A stretch of 64,000 nucleotides of DNA, taken from NCBI GenBank assembly GCA_022652545.1, contig JALCRM010000006.1, forward strand, positions 62,001 to 126,000. The letters are read 5' to 3'. This DNA comes from Lachnospiraceae bacterium (lineage in GTDB: Bacteria; Bacillota; Clostridia; Lachnospirales; Lachnospiraceae). Below, one piece after another: positions 7,400 through 16,738 of this stretch (positions are counted from its first letter, which is position 1; the number at the start of each line of letters is the position of its first letter). The notes under the pieces were generated by a model, which did no database searches, was not told the origin of the DNA, and was given only the letters and a program-made list of their open reading frames with translations. The position numbers and the translations under genes are program-made.

Positions 7400-8962
7400 T
7401 CAGAACATGGGGGCAAACAGACGGAGAAGTCCCCGCTTGATGCGCTTCAGAAGTTTCGCATCCCGGAGGTAATCGGCCGTCACCTCCGAAGAATCCCCGA
7501 ACATTTTTTCAAAATCCTGCCGGATCTGCGGAATACAGGGGCATTCATGCAGCAGTACGCCGTCCTCGAAATGCAGGTACAGGCTCCTGAAATCCAGATT
7601 GAACGTCCCTACCGTTGCCGTGACGTCATCGGAAACGAACATCTTGGCGTGGTTGAAGCCGGGCGTGTATTCAAAAATACGGACATTGCCGCGCACGAGC
7701 GGTGTGTAGTAGGAACGTGTGACGTCGTAGATCATTTTCTTGTCCGGGATCCCCGGCGTGAGGACGCGCACATCCACACCCTTCCGCGCCGCAAGGGTCA
7801 GGGCCTTGACGATCTCATCGCTCAGGATGAGATACGGCGTGGAGATCCAGACATAGCGCTTCGCGGCATTGATGATGTTCAGGTAGACGTTTTCCCCTGT
7901 ATGTTCCCTGTCGAGCGGGGTATCCGCATAAGGCTGCACCCAGCCCATTCCCTGGCGTGCAGGGAGCGGTACGGACGGCTCCAGATATTTCAACACACCC
8001 GGACGCACGTTGCCCGGGAAGGAAGCGTTCCACATCATGAGGAAGGTCGCCGTCAGACTCCGGACCGCAGCGCCGGAGATCTGCACGCCCGTATCCTTCC
8101 AGTACCCGAAAGGATGCGTGATGTTGAAATATTCATCGGCCAGATTGTAGCCGCCTGTGAAGCCCGTGACCCCGTCGATGATCGTCATCTTACGATGGTC
8201 GCGGTTGTTCATGAAGACCTTGAGGAACGGGATGAGCGGATTGAAGTCCCGGCACTGTATGCCTGCCTGCTCCATCTCCCGAATGAAGGTTTTGCTCAGG
8301 AATCTGATACTGCCGATATCGTCATAGAAGAAGCGCACCTCCACACCCTGTGAGGCTTTTTCCTTGAGGATCTCCTTCATCGGCGCAAAGGCTTCGCGGT
8401 CCTCCACGGCGTAGTATTCCATGAATATAAATTTCCGGGCTTCCCTGAGCGCCTTAAGCTGCGCCTTCATACCTTCTGAAGCCTCGCTGAAATAGACGAC
8501 ATCCGTGCCCCGGTAAACGGGATACATGGCGTGGCTGCACAGGTAATGCGCCTGGTTGGCCAGCTCCGGGTCTTCCGCTTCCAGTGTCTTCATATCTTCC
8601 GGGTTCTGCGGCATCAGCCTGTCCAGCTCGCTGTTGTAGACGGCGAAGCGGCGTTTCATCTTTGTCATCGGCAGACTGCTACCGATCATAAGGTACAGCA
8701 GCAGTCCGAGGACGGGGAGCGCCAGGATCAGGATGATCCACGGAGTCTTGAAGGCCGCGTTCTTGTGCTCGCTGTTGATGCCGATGGCAGTTGCCAGCGT
8801 GGCGACGCGCAGGAGTCCCTCGATCCAGGGCGCGTACTCGTTCACGGCCACGAGGAGCTCGTAAATGATCCAGACCTGCAGAACGATCGCTACCGCCACC
8901 AGAATGGCTCTCGTTATGCTGTTCCTTACATTGTATTTCTGTTCTACCCGCATCCTTTTCAT
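7400..8962 (-). CDS. cls: Cardiolipin synthase, phospholipase D family
   Basis: Makes cardiolipin from phosphatidylglycerol at the cytoplasmic membrane. Two N-terminal membrane segments (about residues 16-40 and 70-92) are followed by two PLD domains, each with an HxKxxxxD motif: HRKMTIID and HAKMFVSD, as needed for a paired HKD active site. Length 520 aa is usual for Cls. The gene lies 27 bp downstream of the PrsA-like gene, at the end of a long co-directional run. An ATG four codons downstream (MRVEQKY) is an alternative start. The C-terminus RLFAPMF is typical. Confidence 0.93.
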   Translation of the reverse strand: MKRMRVEQKYNVRNSITRAILVAVAIVLQVWIIYELLVAVNEYAPWIEGLLRVATLATAIGINSEHKNAAFKTPWIILILALPVLGLLLYLMIGSSLPMTKMKRRFAVYNSELDRLMPQNPEDMKTLEAEDPELANQAHYLCSHAMYPVYRGTDVVYFSEASEGMKAQLKALREARKFIFMEYYAVEDREAFAPMKEILKEKASQGVEVRFFYDDIGSIRFLSKTFIREMEQAGIQCRDFNPLIPFLKVFMNNRDHRKMTIIDGVTGFTGGYNLADEYFNITHPFGYWKDTGVQISGAAVRSLTATFLMMWNASFPGNVRPGVLKYLEPSVPLPARQGMGWVQPYADTPLDREHTGENVYLNIINAAKRYVWISTPYLILSDEIVKALTLAARKGVDVRVLTPGIPDKKMIYDVTRSYYTPLVRGNVRIFEYTPGFNHAKMFVSDDVTATVGTFNLDFRSLYLHFEDGVLLHECPCIPQIRQDFEKMFGDSSEVTADYLRDAKLLKRIKRGLLRLFAPMF

Positions 8963-8989
8963 ATCCGCGCAGGCTCCGCCTTCCCTTTG

Positions 8990-10057
8990 TTATTCCTGAT
9001 CCCCGGAATCGGCTGTATCCGCGGTCTCGTCATAGGCCGTAAAAAAGCTGTCCGTGGCAGTCCCTTCCGGGAGCGATATTGCCGATACCACCTCATCATT
9101 TTCCAGTACATCGAGATTGGCTGCAAAACTGTCATACTGCTTTCCGAACAGCGAATCCCTGCGCGCCTTCAGAAGTTTTGCCTTGTTGGCCATCGTCTGC
9201 GCCCTGTCGAAATTGCTGATGCACTTCAGGATACAGTAGCCGCCGTCTGTCTCTATGACATCCGATATGCCGCCGGTGTCCAGGGAAAACGCCGCGTCGG
9301 TAAAAGCATCGTCCAGATTTTCCTCGCTGCGGCCCACGCTGACCTGCGTTGTGTCGGAGGAGCTGTTTTCCCGCAGCATGTCGTCAAAGTCCGCCGACCC
9401 GCTCACGATGCTTTCCCGTACTTTTTCCGCCTTCTCCTTCACGGCAGCCTTTTCGTCGTCCGTCATGGCCGTGCCGTCTTCGTTCACCGTGGAAAATACG
9501 ATCTGTTCGACCGTTACGATGCGTGCTTCGTCATCGCTGATCTCGGTCTCGATGGAAGCCGTGACCGTGCGGTACACTTCGTCAGCCAGCGCATACTCCC
9601 TGTACATGGAGGCGATCTCTCCACTGCTCAGCCCGAGAGCCTCCCTGTCCTTGTCGGAAAGTTTGCCGAAATAGTCCGATGCCGCCTGCTCCGCTGCGGC
9701 GGTATCCGCTTCGTCGAGCGTGATCCCGCGCTCTTCTGCCATGAGATTCAGCGCCTTGACTTTGGATATGCGCGCCAGCGCCTGGTCGACGTACTCCCGG
9801 TCGGCTATGTCGGCGCCCGCGCCGGCAGTCCCTACCGCACTGCTGCACTTGTCCCTGATATTGACGGCATACAGTTCCAGTTCCCGCACCGTACAGGTGA
9901 TGCTGTGCCCGGAGTTTGTGATCGTAAATGCCGTATCCGGACTGAAGCCATCCGTGAGGATCACCTTCTGTTTTGCCGTCCCGCAGGCCGTAAACAGCAG
10001 ACACGCTGCCGCGGCGAGGGCCGTGAATGCTGTTTTTACCGAAAAAGCTCTCTTCAT
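8990..10057 (-). CDS. PrsA/SurA-like peptidyl-prolyl isomerase lipoprotein
   Basis: A predicted extracytoplasmic folding factor of 355 aa. The N-terminus is a lipoprotein signal (MKRAF..., hydrophobic core, FTAC lipobox with Cys at about residue 25). A SurA-type N domain of helices follows. A parvulin-like rotamase domain spans about residues 185-300, with VEQIVFSTVNEDG and the closing GGISDVIETDGGYCILKC. I rejected a much longer N-terminal extension: the ATG used here overlaps the stop of the preceding FAD gene as ATGA, and directly precedes the signal peptide. Translational coupling is likely. The parvulin active site is only partly recognisable, so it may be a chaperone without strong isomerase activity. 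Confidence 0.8.
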   Translation of the reverse strand: MKRAFSVKTAFTALAAAACLLFTACGTAKQKVILTDGFSPDTAFTITNSGHSITCTVRELELYAVNIRDKCSSAVGTAGAGADIADREYVDQALARISKVKALNLMAEERGITLDEADTAAAEQAASDYFGKLSDKDREALGLSSGEIASMYREYALADEVYRTVTASIETEISDDEARIVTVEQIVFSTVNEDGTAMTDDEKAAVKEKAEKVRESIVSGSADFDDMLRENSSSDTTQVSVGRSEENLDDAFTDAAFSLDTGGISDVIETDGGYCILKCISNFDRAQTMANKAKLLKARRDSLFGKQYDSFAANLDVLENDEVVSAISLPEGTATDSFFTAYDETADTADSGDQE

Positions 10058-11463
10058 TTCCCGCCCAGAATGGCGCGTGCGCAGCAAAGCCCGTTGGCGG
10101 AAGCCTGCTGCAGCCCGCGTGTGATACCGGCGCCGTCGCCGATCGCGTAAAGCCCCCTGACACTGGTCTCGAAGCCCTGGTCGACGACCAGCCGGTTCGA
10201 GTAGAATTTCACTTCCACGCCGTAAAGGAGCGTCTCGTCGGAAGCCAGTCCCGGCGTCACTTTGTCGAGCGCAAGGAGCATTTCCTCCAGGTCCACCATG
10301 ATGCGGTGCGGGAAGACGAGGGAAAGGTCCCCGGGCACTGCGTCCTTCAGCGTCGGGATCAGGTTGTTGCGGCACATGCGCTCTTCCGTGGAGCGGCGGC
10401 CGCGGCGGAAATCCCCGAAGGTCTGCACAAGGATGCGGTTGCCGCAGAGCATGTTCGAAAGCTCGGCGATCTTGCGTCCGTATTCAATGGGCGTGCGGAA
10501 CGGCTTCGTGAAGTTCTTGGAAACGAGCAGCGCGAAATTCGTGTTATTCGTGCGGTATTCGCCCCCCGCGTAGGCATGTCCGTTCACGACCGCCAGGTTG
10601 TTGTCGTAATATTCCGATGCGACGACGCCGTGCGGGTTCGTGCAGAACGTGCGCACCTTGTCGTCGAAGGTCGGCGTGTGGTAGATGAGTTTGGCCTCGT
10701 AGAGGCTGTCGTTGAGGAACTGCATGATCTCGTCGCGCACTTCCACGCGCACGCCGATATCCACTGTGCCCGGCATGGAATCGATGCCGGATTTTTCGCA
10801 CTGCGTATTGAGCCAGTCGGCGCCCTCGCGGCCCACTGCCGCCACGATGCTGCCCGCCAGGTACCTTTCCCCTTTGTCCGTCAAAACACCGGTCGCCCTG
10901 CCGTCTTCGATGAGGATGTCCTGCACCTGCGTGTCAAAGAGCATGTCCACGCCTGCTGCCTGCAGATGTTTTTCGATCTTCTCATAGATCTCGTAGCCCT
11001 TCTCCGTCCCGAGATGGCGGATCGGGCAGTCCACAAGCTTCAGGTTCGCCTGGATCGCCTTGGTGCGGATCTCCCGGATCTCCTTCTCCTTGTCGATGCC
11101 CCATACGTGCGTGTCCGCACCGAACTTCAGATAGATGGCATCCGACTCGCGGATCAGTTCCTCCGCTTTTTCATAGCCGAGGATCTCGGGCAGGCTGCCG
11201 CCGACATCTGCCGAAAGAGAAAGTTTGCCGTCGGAAAAAGCGCCGGCACCCGAAAATCCGGTCGTGATGGCGCACGGCCTGCAGCCTGCGCACTTGCCCA
11301 GTTCACGCTTCGGGCACTTTCTCTTTTCTATGGAATGTCCCTTTTCAATGAGCAGGACGCGGATTGCCGGGTCTTTCTCCTTGAGGTCATAGGCGCAGAA
11401 AATACCGCCCGGGCCGGCCCCTATAATGATGACGTCATATGTTTTGTCCATGTTGTTTTCCAT
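10054..11463 (-). CDS. FAD-dependent dehydrogenase, COG2509 family
   Basis: A 469-aa flavoprotein. The N-terminus has the Rossmann dinucleotide motif IIIGAGPGG (about residues 11-19). The hallmark GFSGAGAFSDGKLSLS, shared by this uncharacterised family, lies at about residue 69, preceded by a four-Cys cluster (KCPKRELGKCAGCRPC) unlike most simple oxidoreductases. The C-terminus GLYAIGDGAGITRGLQQA is the typical second FAD contact. I chose the ATG of MENNMDKTYD because AAAGGTG lies upstream at good spacing, rather than one 15 codons earlier. The stop overlaps the PrsA-like start by 4 nt. The substrate is unknown. Confidence 0.88.
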   Translation of the reverse strand: MENNMDKTYDVIIIGAGPGGIFCAYDLKEKDPAIRVLLIEKGHSIEKRKCPKRELGKCAGCRPCAITTGFSGAGAFSDGKLSLSADVGGSLPEILGYEKAEELIRESDAIYLKFGADTHVWGIDKEKEIREIRTKAIQANLKLVDCPIRHLGTEKGYEIYEKIEKHLQAAGVDMLFDTQVQDILIEDGRATGVLTDKGERYLAGSIVAAVGREGADWLNTQCEKSGIDSMPGTVDIGVRVEVRDEIMQFLNDSLYEAKLIYHTPTFDDKVRTFCTNPHGVVASEYYDNNLAVVNGHAYAGGEYRTNNTNFALLVSKNFTKPFRTPIEYGRKIAELSNMLCGNRILVQTFGDFRRGRRSTEERMCRNNLIPTLKDAVPGDLSLVFPHRIMVDLEEMLLALDKVTPGLASDETLLYGVEVKFYSNRLVVDQGFETSVRGLYAIGDGAGITRGLQQASANGLCCARAILGGK

Positions 11464-11531
11464 CTCTTTTTCACCTTTCAGCTGTGCGGTACCTCCGGGG
11501 ATCCGCACCCGCCCTCAGAAGTATAGCGGAT

Positions 11532-14147
11532 TTACGGCCTGACGACAACCTTAGAGCCTGCCGCCGTGCGCTCCACCACGATCTGCGAGGGGATACGGTC
11601 AGCCAGCTCGGCAACGTGCGAAATGATCCCGATCATACGGTCCCCGCGCGCCATGGAGCGGAGCGTGCCGCACGCCTCGTCCAGCGCCTCGCCGTCGAGG
11701 GAGCCGAAGCCCTCGTCGATGAACAGGGCGTCGATCGCGATCCCGCCGCGGCCGGACTGCACGATATCGCTCATCCCGAGCGCAAGGCACAGCGACACCT
11801 GGAACATTTCTCCGCCGGAAAGGGTCCTCACGGGCCGTTTCCGGCCGGTGTAGGCATCCAGCACTTCGATCTCCAGACTGTCCCTCCTGCGCGCATCGCC
11901 GACGCTTTCCACGCGGTACAGCGTGTAGCGCGAGGCCGTCATACTGCCGAGGCGCAGGTTTGCGGCCCGCAGGATCTCTTCAAAATAACCGGACAACACA
12001 TACTGCTCGAAGGAAAGGTGTTTCGCATTGAGTCCTGCCGTGATATTGCTCAGTTTCTGCACGCGCCCGTACTCCGCTTCGAGAGGTACCCTCTCTTCTT
12101 CGTGCGCAGCCCAGGCCTTTTGCGCCAGCGCAAGTCTCTCTCCCCTCGCTTCTGCCGATGCGACGCGGGAAGCCGCCGCTGCGCGGGCTGCCTCCTTCTC
12201 CGCGCACTTCGCCTTCAGCGCGTCGGTGTCCGGAGCGGTCCGGCCTTTCGTCTCTTCCGCAAGGTGCGCCGCCACCGCCTGCGCGGCCTTCCGTTTTTCC
12301 CCGTATTCCCGCACCTCGTTCTCCGCCTGTTTCCGCTCTCCGGAGGGCAGTACCGCTTTTCTGTAGGCATCGGCATCCGCAAATCCCTTTTCGGCGGCAG
12401 CCGAAGAAAAAGCACGCTGCGCGGCGTCTGCCGCCGCACTTCTTTCCGCCTCTTCCTGCCTGCGCTCCGCAAGCAGCTTCTCTCCCTCGGCAAAACTACC
12501 CTGCATTTTTTCATATGCCGAGACCGCCAGGCGGAATTTCTCCCGCTCGTGCGCGGCAGCGTATGCGGCCGCAGCAGGTGCCGCTTCCTGCAGGCTCTGC
12601 AGGGCTGCCTCTGCTTCCTTCGCGGCTCCGTCCGCTGCCTTTTCCGCAGCAGCCGCCTGCGCAAGCGAGCCCCTGAGCGTGCTCGCGGCTGTGAACTGCG
12701 CGTTCAGCTCCGCGCGCGCCTTTTCGCTCTCCTTCCTGTACCTCTCGAGCGCTTCCTCATCCGGCACGCCCTCCGCGACCTGCGCCACATCTGGATGTTC
12801 GAGCGAACCGCAGACAGGGCAGGGCCTGCCGGGCTGCACCATCCGCGCGGCGATGCCGATCACGGCGTCGCGGTATGCTTTGTCGGCTGTCTCATACCGG
12901 TCGCGTGCGCACTTTTCCGCACGTTCCGCAGCCATGTATTTTTCCTGTGCGGCACCTAGTGCCGCTTCGAGCCCTTTGCGGTTCTTTGCCGCCTCCTCGA
13001 GCTGCTGCCTTTTCCCGCGCAGCGTCTCCTGCAGGTCAAAACAGGAATCGATCTGCGTTCTCTGCCCGTAAACGGAGCGTCCCTTTTCCAGTGCCTCCCC
13101 TGTCCTGCGCAGGTTCTCCTCCGCGGCCTTCCTGCGGCTGCAGACAAGCTGCAGGTTTTCGGAAGCCTGCTCCATGGCAAGGAACAGCGGCTGCAGGTCC
13201 GCCGCCTTTGACGCTTCGGCGAGCCTGTCTTCCTTTGCGCGGAAACGGTCGGCCATGGCCTCCAGAGCCTGCACCTGGTCCCGGGCCCTCGCTGCCGCGT
13301 CGAGCGACTTCTTCAGTGTATCCGCTGCCGTAAATTCTGCGTTTGCCGCCAGATATTCGGTATCCTTCTCTTTTCGGAGCGCCTCCGCCTCCGCGGCTTC
13401 TTTCCCCAGCTCCGCGGCCGCCGCTTTCCAGCGTCCCCGGACATCCGCCGCGGATACACTGTCCGGCTCACGGCCGGCCTCCGCTTCTTCCAGCGTGTGC
13501 AGATCCCCCGCGATCGTATCGCGGACAGTCTGCAGCTCCCTTTCCAGTTTCAGCGCTCTTTCCTTCAGGATACCGGCAAAACGGTCACAGTATTCCGTGT
13601 CGAAGATCTCCCGAAATATCTCTGTCTTCTGGGAGGCCGGCGCCGTGATGAGCTCGGTGAAACGGCCCTGTGCAAGCATCGAGACCTGACGGAACTGCGT
13701 ATAGTCGAGCTGCAGCAGCTGTCCCACCTTCTCGCTGACTTCACGGCTGCCCTGCAGTACAGAGCCGTCTTCAAAGGTCATCACCGCATCTTCCCGCTCG
13801 GGCGTATATTCGGTCTTTTCCGCGTCCGCGCGCCTGCGCTTTCGCGGGCGCAGGTAATAGGGATTTCTCCGGATGACATAGGTTCTGCCGGCGTGGACCG
13901 CCGTCAGTTCCACGAAGGTCGGCGTATCGGCCGGAGCGAAGTCGCTCCGCACCGTGCTGCGGTCGCGCAGATCTCCGGACAGCATCCCGTAAAGGGCGTA
14001 GGTGAGCGCATCGAAGATCGTTGTTTTGCCTGCCCCGGTCGCTCCCGTAATGAGGAAAAGGCCATGCTCCGAAACGGCTTCAAAATCGATGCAGACTTCT
14101 CCCGGATAGGGTCCCCAGGCGGATATTTTCAGCTTTAAAGGTCTCAA
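11532..14147 (-). CDS. sbcC: Exonuclease subunit SbcC (Rad50-like SMC ATPase)
   Basis: ATPase subunit of the SbcCD nuclease, which processes hairpins and double-strand ends. Walker A is GATGAGKTT (about residue 35). Long coiled coils are interrupted near the middle by the zinc hook CPVCG. The ABC signature LSGGEMFQ and Walker B ALFIDEGFGSLD are near the C-terminus. The 871-aa length is normal. The start is a TTG (TTG AGA CCT TTA AAG) whose last bases form the TGA stop of sbcD (4-nt overlap); the GGACGGGGA before it can serve as the ribosome site. An earlier ATG would add residues unlike the family, whose N-terminus begins M-R/K-P-L-x-L-x-I-S. Confidence 0.93.
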   Translation of the reverse strand: MRPLKLKISAWGPYPGEVCIDFEAVSEHGLFLITGATGAGKTTIFDALTYALYGMLSGDLRDRSTVRSDFAPADTPTFVELTAVHAGRTYVIRRNPYYLRPRKRRRADAEKTEYTPEREDAVMTFEDGSVLQGSREVSEKVGQLLQLDYTQFRQVSMLAQGRFTELITAPASQKTEIFREIFDTEYCDRFAGILKERALKLERELQTVRDTIAGDLHTLEEAEAGREPDSVSAADVRGRWKAAAAELGKEAAEAEALRKEKDTEYLAANAEFTAADTLKKSLDAAARARDQVQALEAMADRFRAKEDRLAEASKAADLQPLFLAMEQASENLQLVCSRRKAAEENLRRTGEALEKGRSVYGQRTQIDSCFDLQETLRGKRQQLEEAAKNRKGLEAALGAAQEKYMAAERAEKCARDRYETADKAYRDAVIGIAARMVQPGRPCPVCGSLEHPDVAQVAEGVPDEEALERYRKESEKARAELNAQFTAASTLRGSLAQAAAAEKAADGAAKEAEAALQSLQEAAPAAAAYAAAHEREKFRLAVSAYEKMQGSFAEGEKLLAERRQEEAERSAAADAAQRAFSSAAAEKGFADADAYRKAVLPSGERKQAENEVREYGEKRKAAQAVAAHLAEETKGRTAPDTDALKAKCAEKEAARAAAASRVASAEARGERLALAQKAWAAHEEERVPLEAEYGRVQKLSNITAGLNAKHLSFEQYVLSGYFEEILRAANLRLGSMTASRYTLYRVESVGDARRRDSLEIEVLDAYTGRKRPVRTLSGGEMFQVSLCLALGMSDIVQSGRGGIAIDALFIDEGFGSLDGEALDEACGTLRSMARGDRMIGIISHVAELADRIPSQIVVERTAAGSKVVVRP

Positions 14148-15316
14148 TTGTTTTCCCCGTCCTTCAGTGCGGCGTCCATGCATTCGCCGGCCAGCGCACT
14201 GCTGTCCTCCGTAATTTCCCCGCCTTCCACGGTGCGGTAAAAGTCCTCAAAAAACTGCCTCGGCGTGCGCTCTCTGCCTGCTGCCGGCGTCCCCGGTTCA
14301 CCGGGTCCTGTCTCTCCGGGCTCCGCGCCTTCCGGTTCCGGGATCACCTGCACCGTATGCGGGCAGAGCCGCCGCAGCTGATCCATGGGATCGAGCACCG
14401 GTACGCGGTCGGTCAGCATCACCTGCAGATAATCGTCCGGGCTGCCTTCCGTCAGCGCCGGCGACCCGGGCGAGATCAGTTCTTCAAAAGTGCCGCGCAC
14501 CCGGCGCAGCGTACGCAGCGGGTGCACCGCGCGAAACGTCACGTCCGGTCCCGACCCCGGCGCTCCGAGTTCGACCAGCATCATGCCCCGCTCCCCCGCA
14601 CGGTCGGTAAAATCGTACCGGAGAGGGGAGCCGGCATACCAGCAGCTGCTGCCGATGCGCTGCGGCGTGTGGATGTGCCCGAGCGCGGTATAGGTAAAAG
14701 CTCCGAAAAGGGACACATCGACATTGTCGATATTGCCTACGACGCAGGTCTCTTCATTCTGTGACAGCACCGGCTGTTTTCCCCCGTCCGTCACGAAGAA
14801 ATGGGTAAGCAGGACGCGTCGCAGGCCGTCCTCCGGCGCGGGGAGCAGACCGTTCTCCGCAAGGACCTTCGCAACAGCAGCCTGCGTCGAGGTCTCTCCC
14901 GCTTCGAAGGGATGGAAATACGGCAGAAACACGAATTCCACGGGCCCGAAGGCATCCGTCAGCGTGAGCCGGAGCAGTCTGCAGTCCTGCGGCAGAGAAC
15001 CTGCCATATATATGTTTTGTCTTGCGAATACACCGTCGGCAAACTGCAGGCGGACCGGCGAATCATGATTGCCGGCTATGGCCAGCAGAGGCAGTCCCAT
15101 GGATGCGATGCGTCCGAGAAAACCGCCGAACAGTGCGGTCGCTTCTGCAGGGGGGACCGCGCGGTCATAAATGTCACCTGCCAGAAGGACCGCATCGACA
15201 TGTTCTGCCGATGCGGTCTCCTCGCACTGTTTCAGCATATCCGCCTGCTCTTCCAGCAGGGAAAATCCCCCGATCGTCTTTCCTAGATGGAGATCCGCGA
15301 GCGAAAGAAGTTTCAT
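14144..15316 (-). CDS. sbcD: Exonuclease subunit SbcD (Mre11-like nuclease)
   Basis: Metallophosphoesterase nuclease partner of SbcC. Phosphoesterase motifs occur in order: SLADLHLGK, LLAGDIYDRA, IAGNHDSP and GHIHTPQ, supplying the Asp/His ligands for two Mn ions. The length is 390 aa with the chosen start. I took MKLLSLADLH: its ATG lies one base after the dihydrofolate reductase stop, with an AAGGAG inside the end of that gene as ribosome site. An upstream ATG would add 16 non-homologous residues. The stop overlaps the sbcC TTG start, ensuring coupled synthesis of the two subunits. A Pro/Gly/Glu-rich segment near residue 330 is a local oddity. Confidence 0.94.
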   Translation of the reverse strand: MKLLSLADLHLGKTIGGFSLLEEQADMLKQCEETASAEHVDAVLLAGDIYDRAVPPAEATALFGGFLGRIASMGLPLLAIAGNHDSPVRLQFADGVFARQNIYMAGSLPQDCRLLRLTLTDAFGPVEFVFLPYFHPFEAGETSTQAAVAKVLAENGLLPAPEDGLRRVLLTHFFVTDGGKQPVLSQNEETCVVGNIDNVDVSLFGAFTYTALGHIHTPQRIGSSCWYAGSPLRYDFTDRAGERGMMLVELGAPGSGPDVTFRAVHPLRTLRRVRGTFEELISPGSPALTEGSPDDYLQVMLTDRVPVLDPMDQLRRLCPHTVQVIPEPEGAEPGETGPGEPGTPAAGRERTPRQFFEDFYRTVEGGEITEDSSALAGECMDAALKDGENN

Positions 15317-15317
15317 G

Positions 15318-15812
15318 TCATTCCGCTCTCCTTGTGTAGCGCAGAAAATGATAGGTGAGGTCAAAATAAGTCTGCTCGTCGCTGTCTGCGGTCAGATCCC
15401 AGGCAGGATCCGCATCCAGGTCGCGGAAGTAGCAGTCCGCCTCGTATTCGCGGTCGATCTTTGTCACATGGCAGGTGTCGCAGTACGGCAGCAGCTGCTC
15501 ATAAACGCTCGTCCCGCCGATCACATAGACGTCGTGTGTATCATACTGCTTCAGCAGCTCCAGAAGCTCCGGCACGCTGTGCGCCGTTTCCGCGCCCTTT
15601 ACACTGTAGTCCGGCCTTGCGGACAGAATGATGTTGGTGCGCTGGTCGAGCGGCTGGCGCATCGGAAATGTCTCCAGCGTCTTCCGGCCGTAGACGACGA
15701 CTTTGCCGATCGTCTCTTTCCGGAACATCTTGTGGTCGGCCGGGATGCTCGTAAGAAGCTCTCCCTTGTTGCCGATCGCCCAGTTCCGGTCCACAGCTAC
15801 GATAATGTTCAA
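15318..15812 (-). CDS. folA: Dihydrofolate reductase
   Basis: Reduces dihydrofolate to tetrahydrofolate with NADPH; this is needed to recycle the folate oxidised by ThyA, which is encoded immediately upstream. Signature features: IVAVDRNWAIGNKGELL at the N-terminus, VVYGRKTLETFP, and VYVIGGTSVYEQLLPYCD. The length is 164 aa, typical of the family. The start is TTG with GGAAGGAG six bases upstream; an upstream ATG would add ten residues not expected in DHFR. The 3' end contains the ribosome site of sbcD. The organisation thyA-folA-sbcD-sbcC ties thymidylate supply and DNA repair into one transcript. Confidence 0.94.
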   Translation of the reverse strand: MNIIVAVDRNWAIGNKGELLTSIPADHKMFRKETIGKVVVYGRKTLETFPMRQPLDQRTNIILSARPDYSVKGAETAHSVPELLELLKQYDTHDVYVIGGTSVYEQLLPYCDTCHVTKIDREYEADCYFRDLDADPAWDLTADSDEQTYFDLTYHFLRYTRRAE

Positions 15813-15863
15813 AACACACTCCTTCCGGGGGACGGGCCCCATGCGGTCTTGTCCGCTCCGGTA

Positions 15864-16712
15864 TCAGATCGCGATCGGGATATTCTCGATCTGCGGACCG
15901 AACCGGTAATTGTCCAGCGAGACATCGTCCCGCGTAAATTTATAGAAATCGTGCACGTCCGGATTCAGCGTGAACTTCGGCGCCGGATACGGCGTCCTGG
16001 AGATCAGTTCCCTGATGAACGGCACATGGCGGTCATAGATATGGGCGTCGGCGATCACGTGCACCAGTTCCCCCGGGCGCATGCCGCAGACCTGCGCGAG
16101 CATGTACACAAGCACCGCATACTGCACGACGTTCCAGTTGTTGGCTGCCAGCACGTCCTGCGACCGCTGGTTCAGGATCGCATTCAGCGTCAGCCTGTCG
16201 TCGCCCTTTTTCTGCGTGACATTGAAGGTCATGCTGTAGGCGCAGGGATACAGGTTCATTGCGTGCAGGTCCTGGTGTACATACATGTTTGTCATGATCC
16301 GCCGGCTGAACGGGTTGTTTTTAAGATCATAGATCACGCGGTCCACCTGGTCGAACCAGCCCTCCGGATATTCATGCCGGACTGCAAGCTGATAGCCGTA
16401 CGCCTTGCCGATCGAACCGTCCCCGTCCGCCCAGGAATCCCAGATATGGCTGTGCAGGTCGTGGATGTTGTTGGACTTGCGCTGCCAGATCCAGAGCATT
16501 TCATCGGTCGCACTCTTGAGCGCCGTCCTGCGCAGCGTAATGATCGGGAATTCCTCCCCCAGGTCGTACCTGTTCACGACGCCGAATTTCTTGATCGTAT
16601 AGGCGGGCGTGCCGTCCTCCCAGTGCGGGCGGACTTTCTGCCCTTCCGTACTCGTGCCGTTGTCCAGGATGTCCCTGCACATAGCAATGAATATTTCGTC
16701 TGCCCGGCTCAT
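15864..16712 (-). CDS. thyA: Thymidylate synthase
   Basis: Methylates dUMP to dTMP using methylene-tetrahydrofolate, producing dihydrofolate. It has 282 aa. Seen: EFPIITLRR, IWDSWADGDGSIGKAYG, the catalytic Cys in LYPCAYS, LNQRSQDVL, NNWNVVQYAVL and the nucleotide-binding HIYDRH. The active-site PCH of the E. coli type is PCA here, and GDAHIY is ADAHIY, so this is a divergent ThyA branch rather than a broken copy: all other core residues are present. The start MSRADEIF has AAAGGAG eight bases upstream; a longer upstream frame is not conserved. The folA gene follows after 51 bp. Confidence 0.93.
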   Translation of the reverse strand: MSRADEIFIAMCRDILDNGTSTEGQKVRPHWEDGTPAYTIKKFGVVNRYDLGEEFPIITLRRTALKSATDEMLWIWQRKSNNIHDLHSHIWDSWADGDGSIGKAYGYQLAVRHEYPEGWFDQVDRVIYDLKNNPFSRRIMTNMYVHQDLHAMNLYPCAYSMTFNVTQKKGDDRLTLNAILNQRSQDVLAANNWNVVQYAVLVYMLAQVCGMRPGELVHVIADAHIYDRHVPFIRELISRTPYPAPKFTLNPDVHDFYKFTRDDVSLDNYRFGPQIENIPIAI

Positions 16713-16738
16713 CTTCCTCACTCCTTTACGGTGCGTTT

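Noticed and set aside
8531-10150. 539-codon plus-strand frame over cls and the PrsA-like gene
   Set aside because: It crosses two well-supported minus-strand genes and their spacer; no homology seen.
10058-10375. 106-codon N-terminal extension of the PrsA-like gene
   Set aside because: It would overlap the FAD gene out of frame and place Arg/Pro-rich residues before a lipoprotein signal peptide. The ATGA overlap gives a better start.
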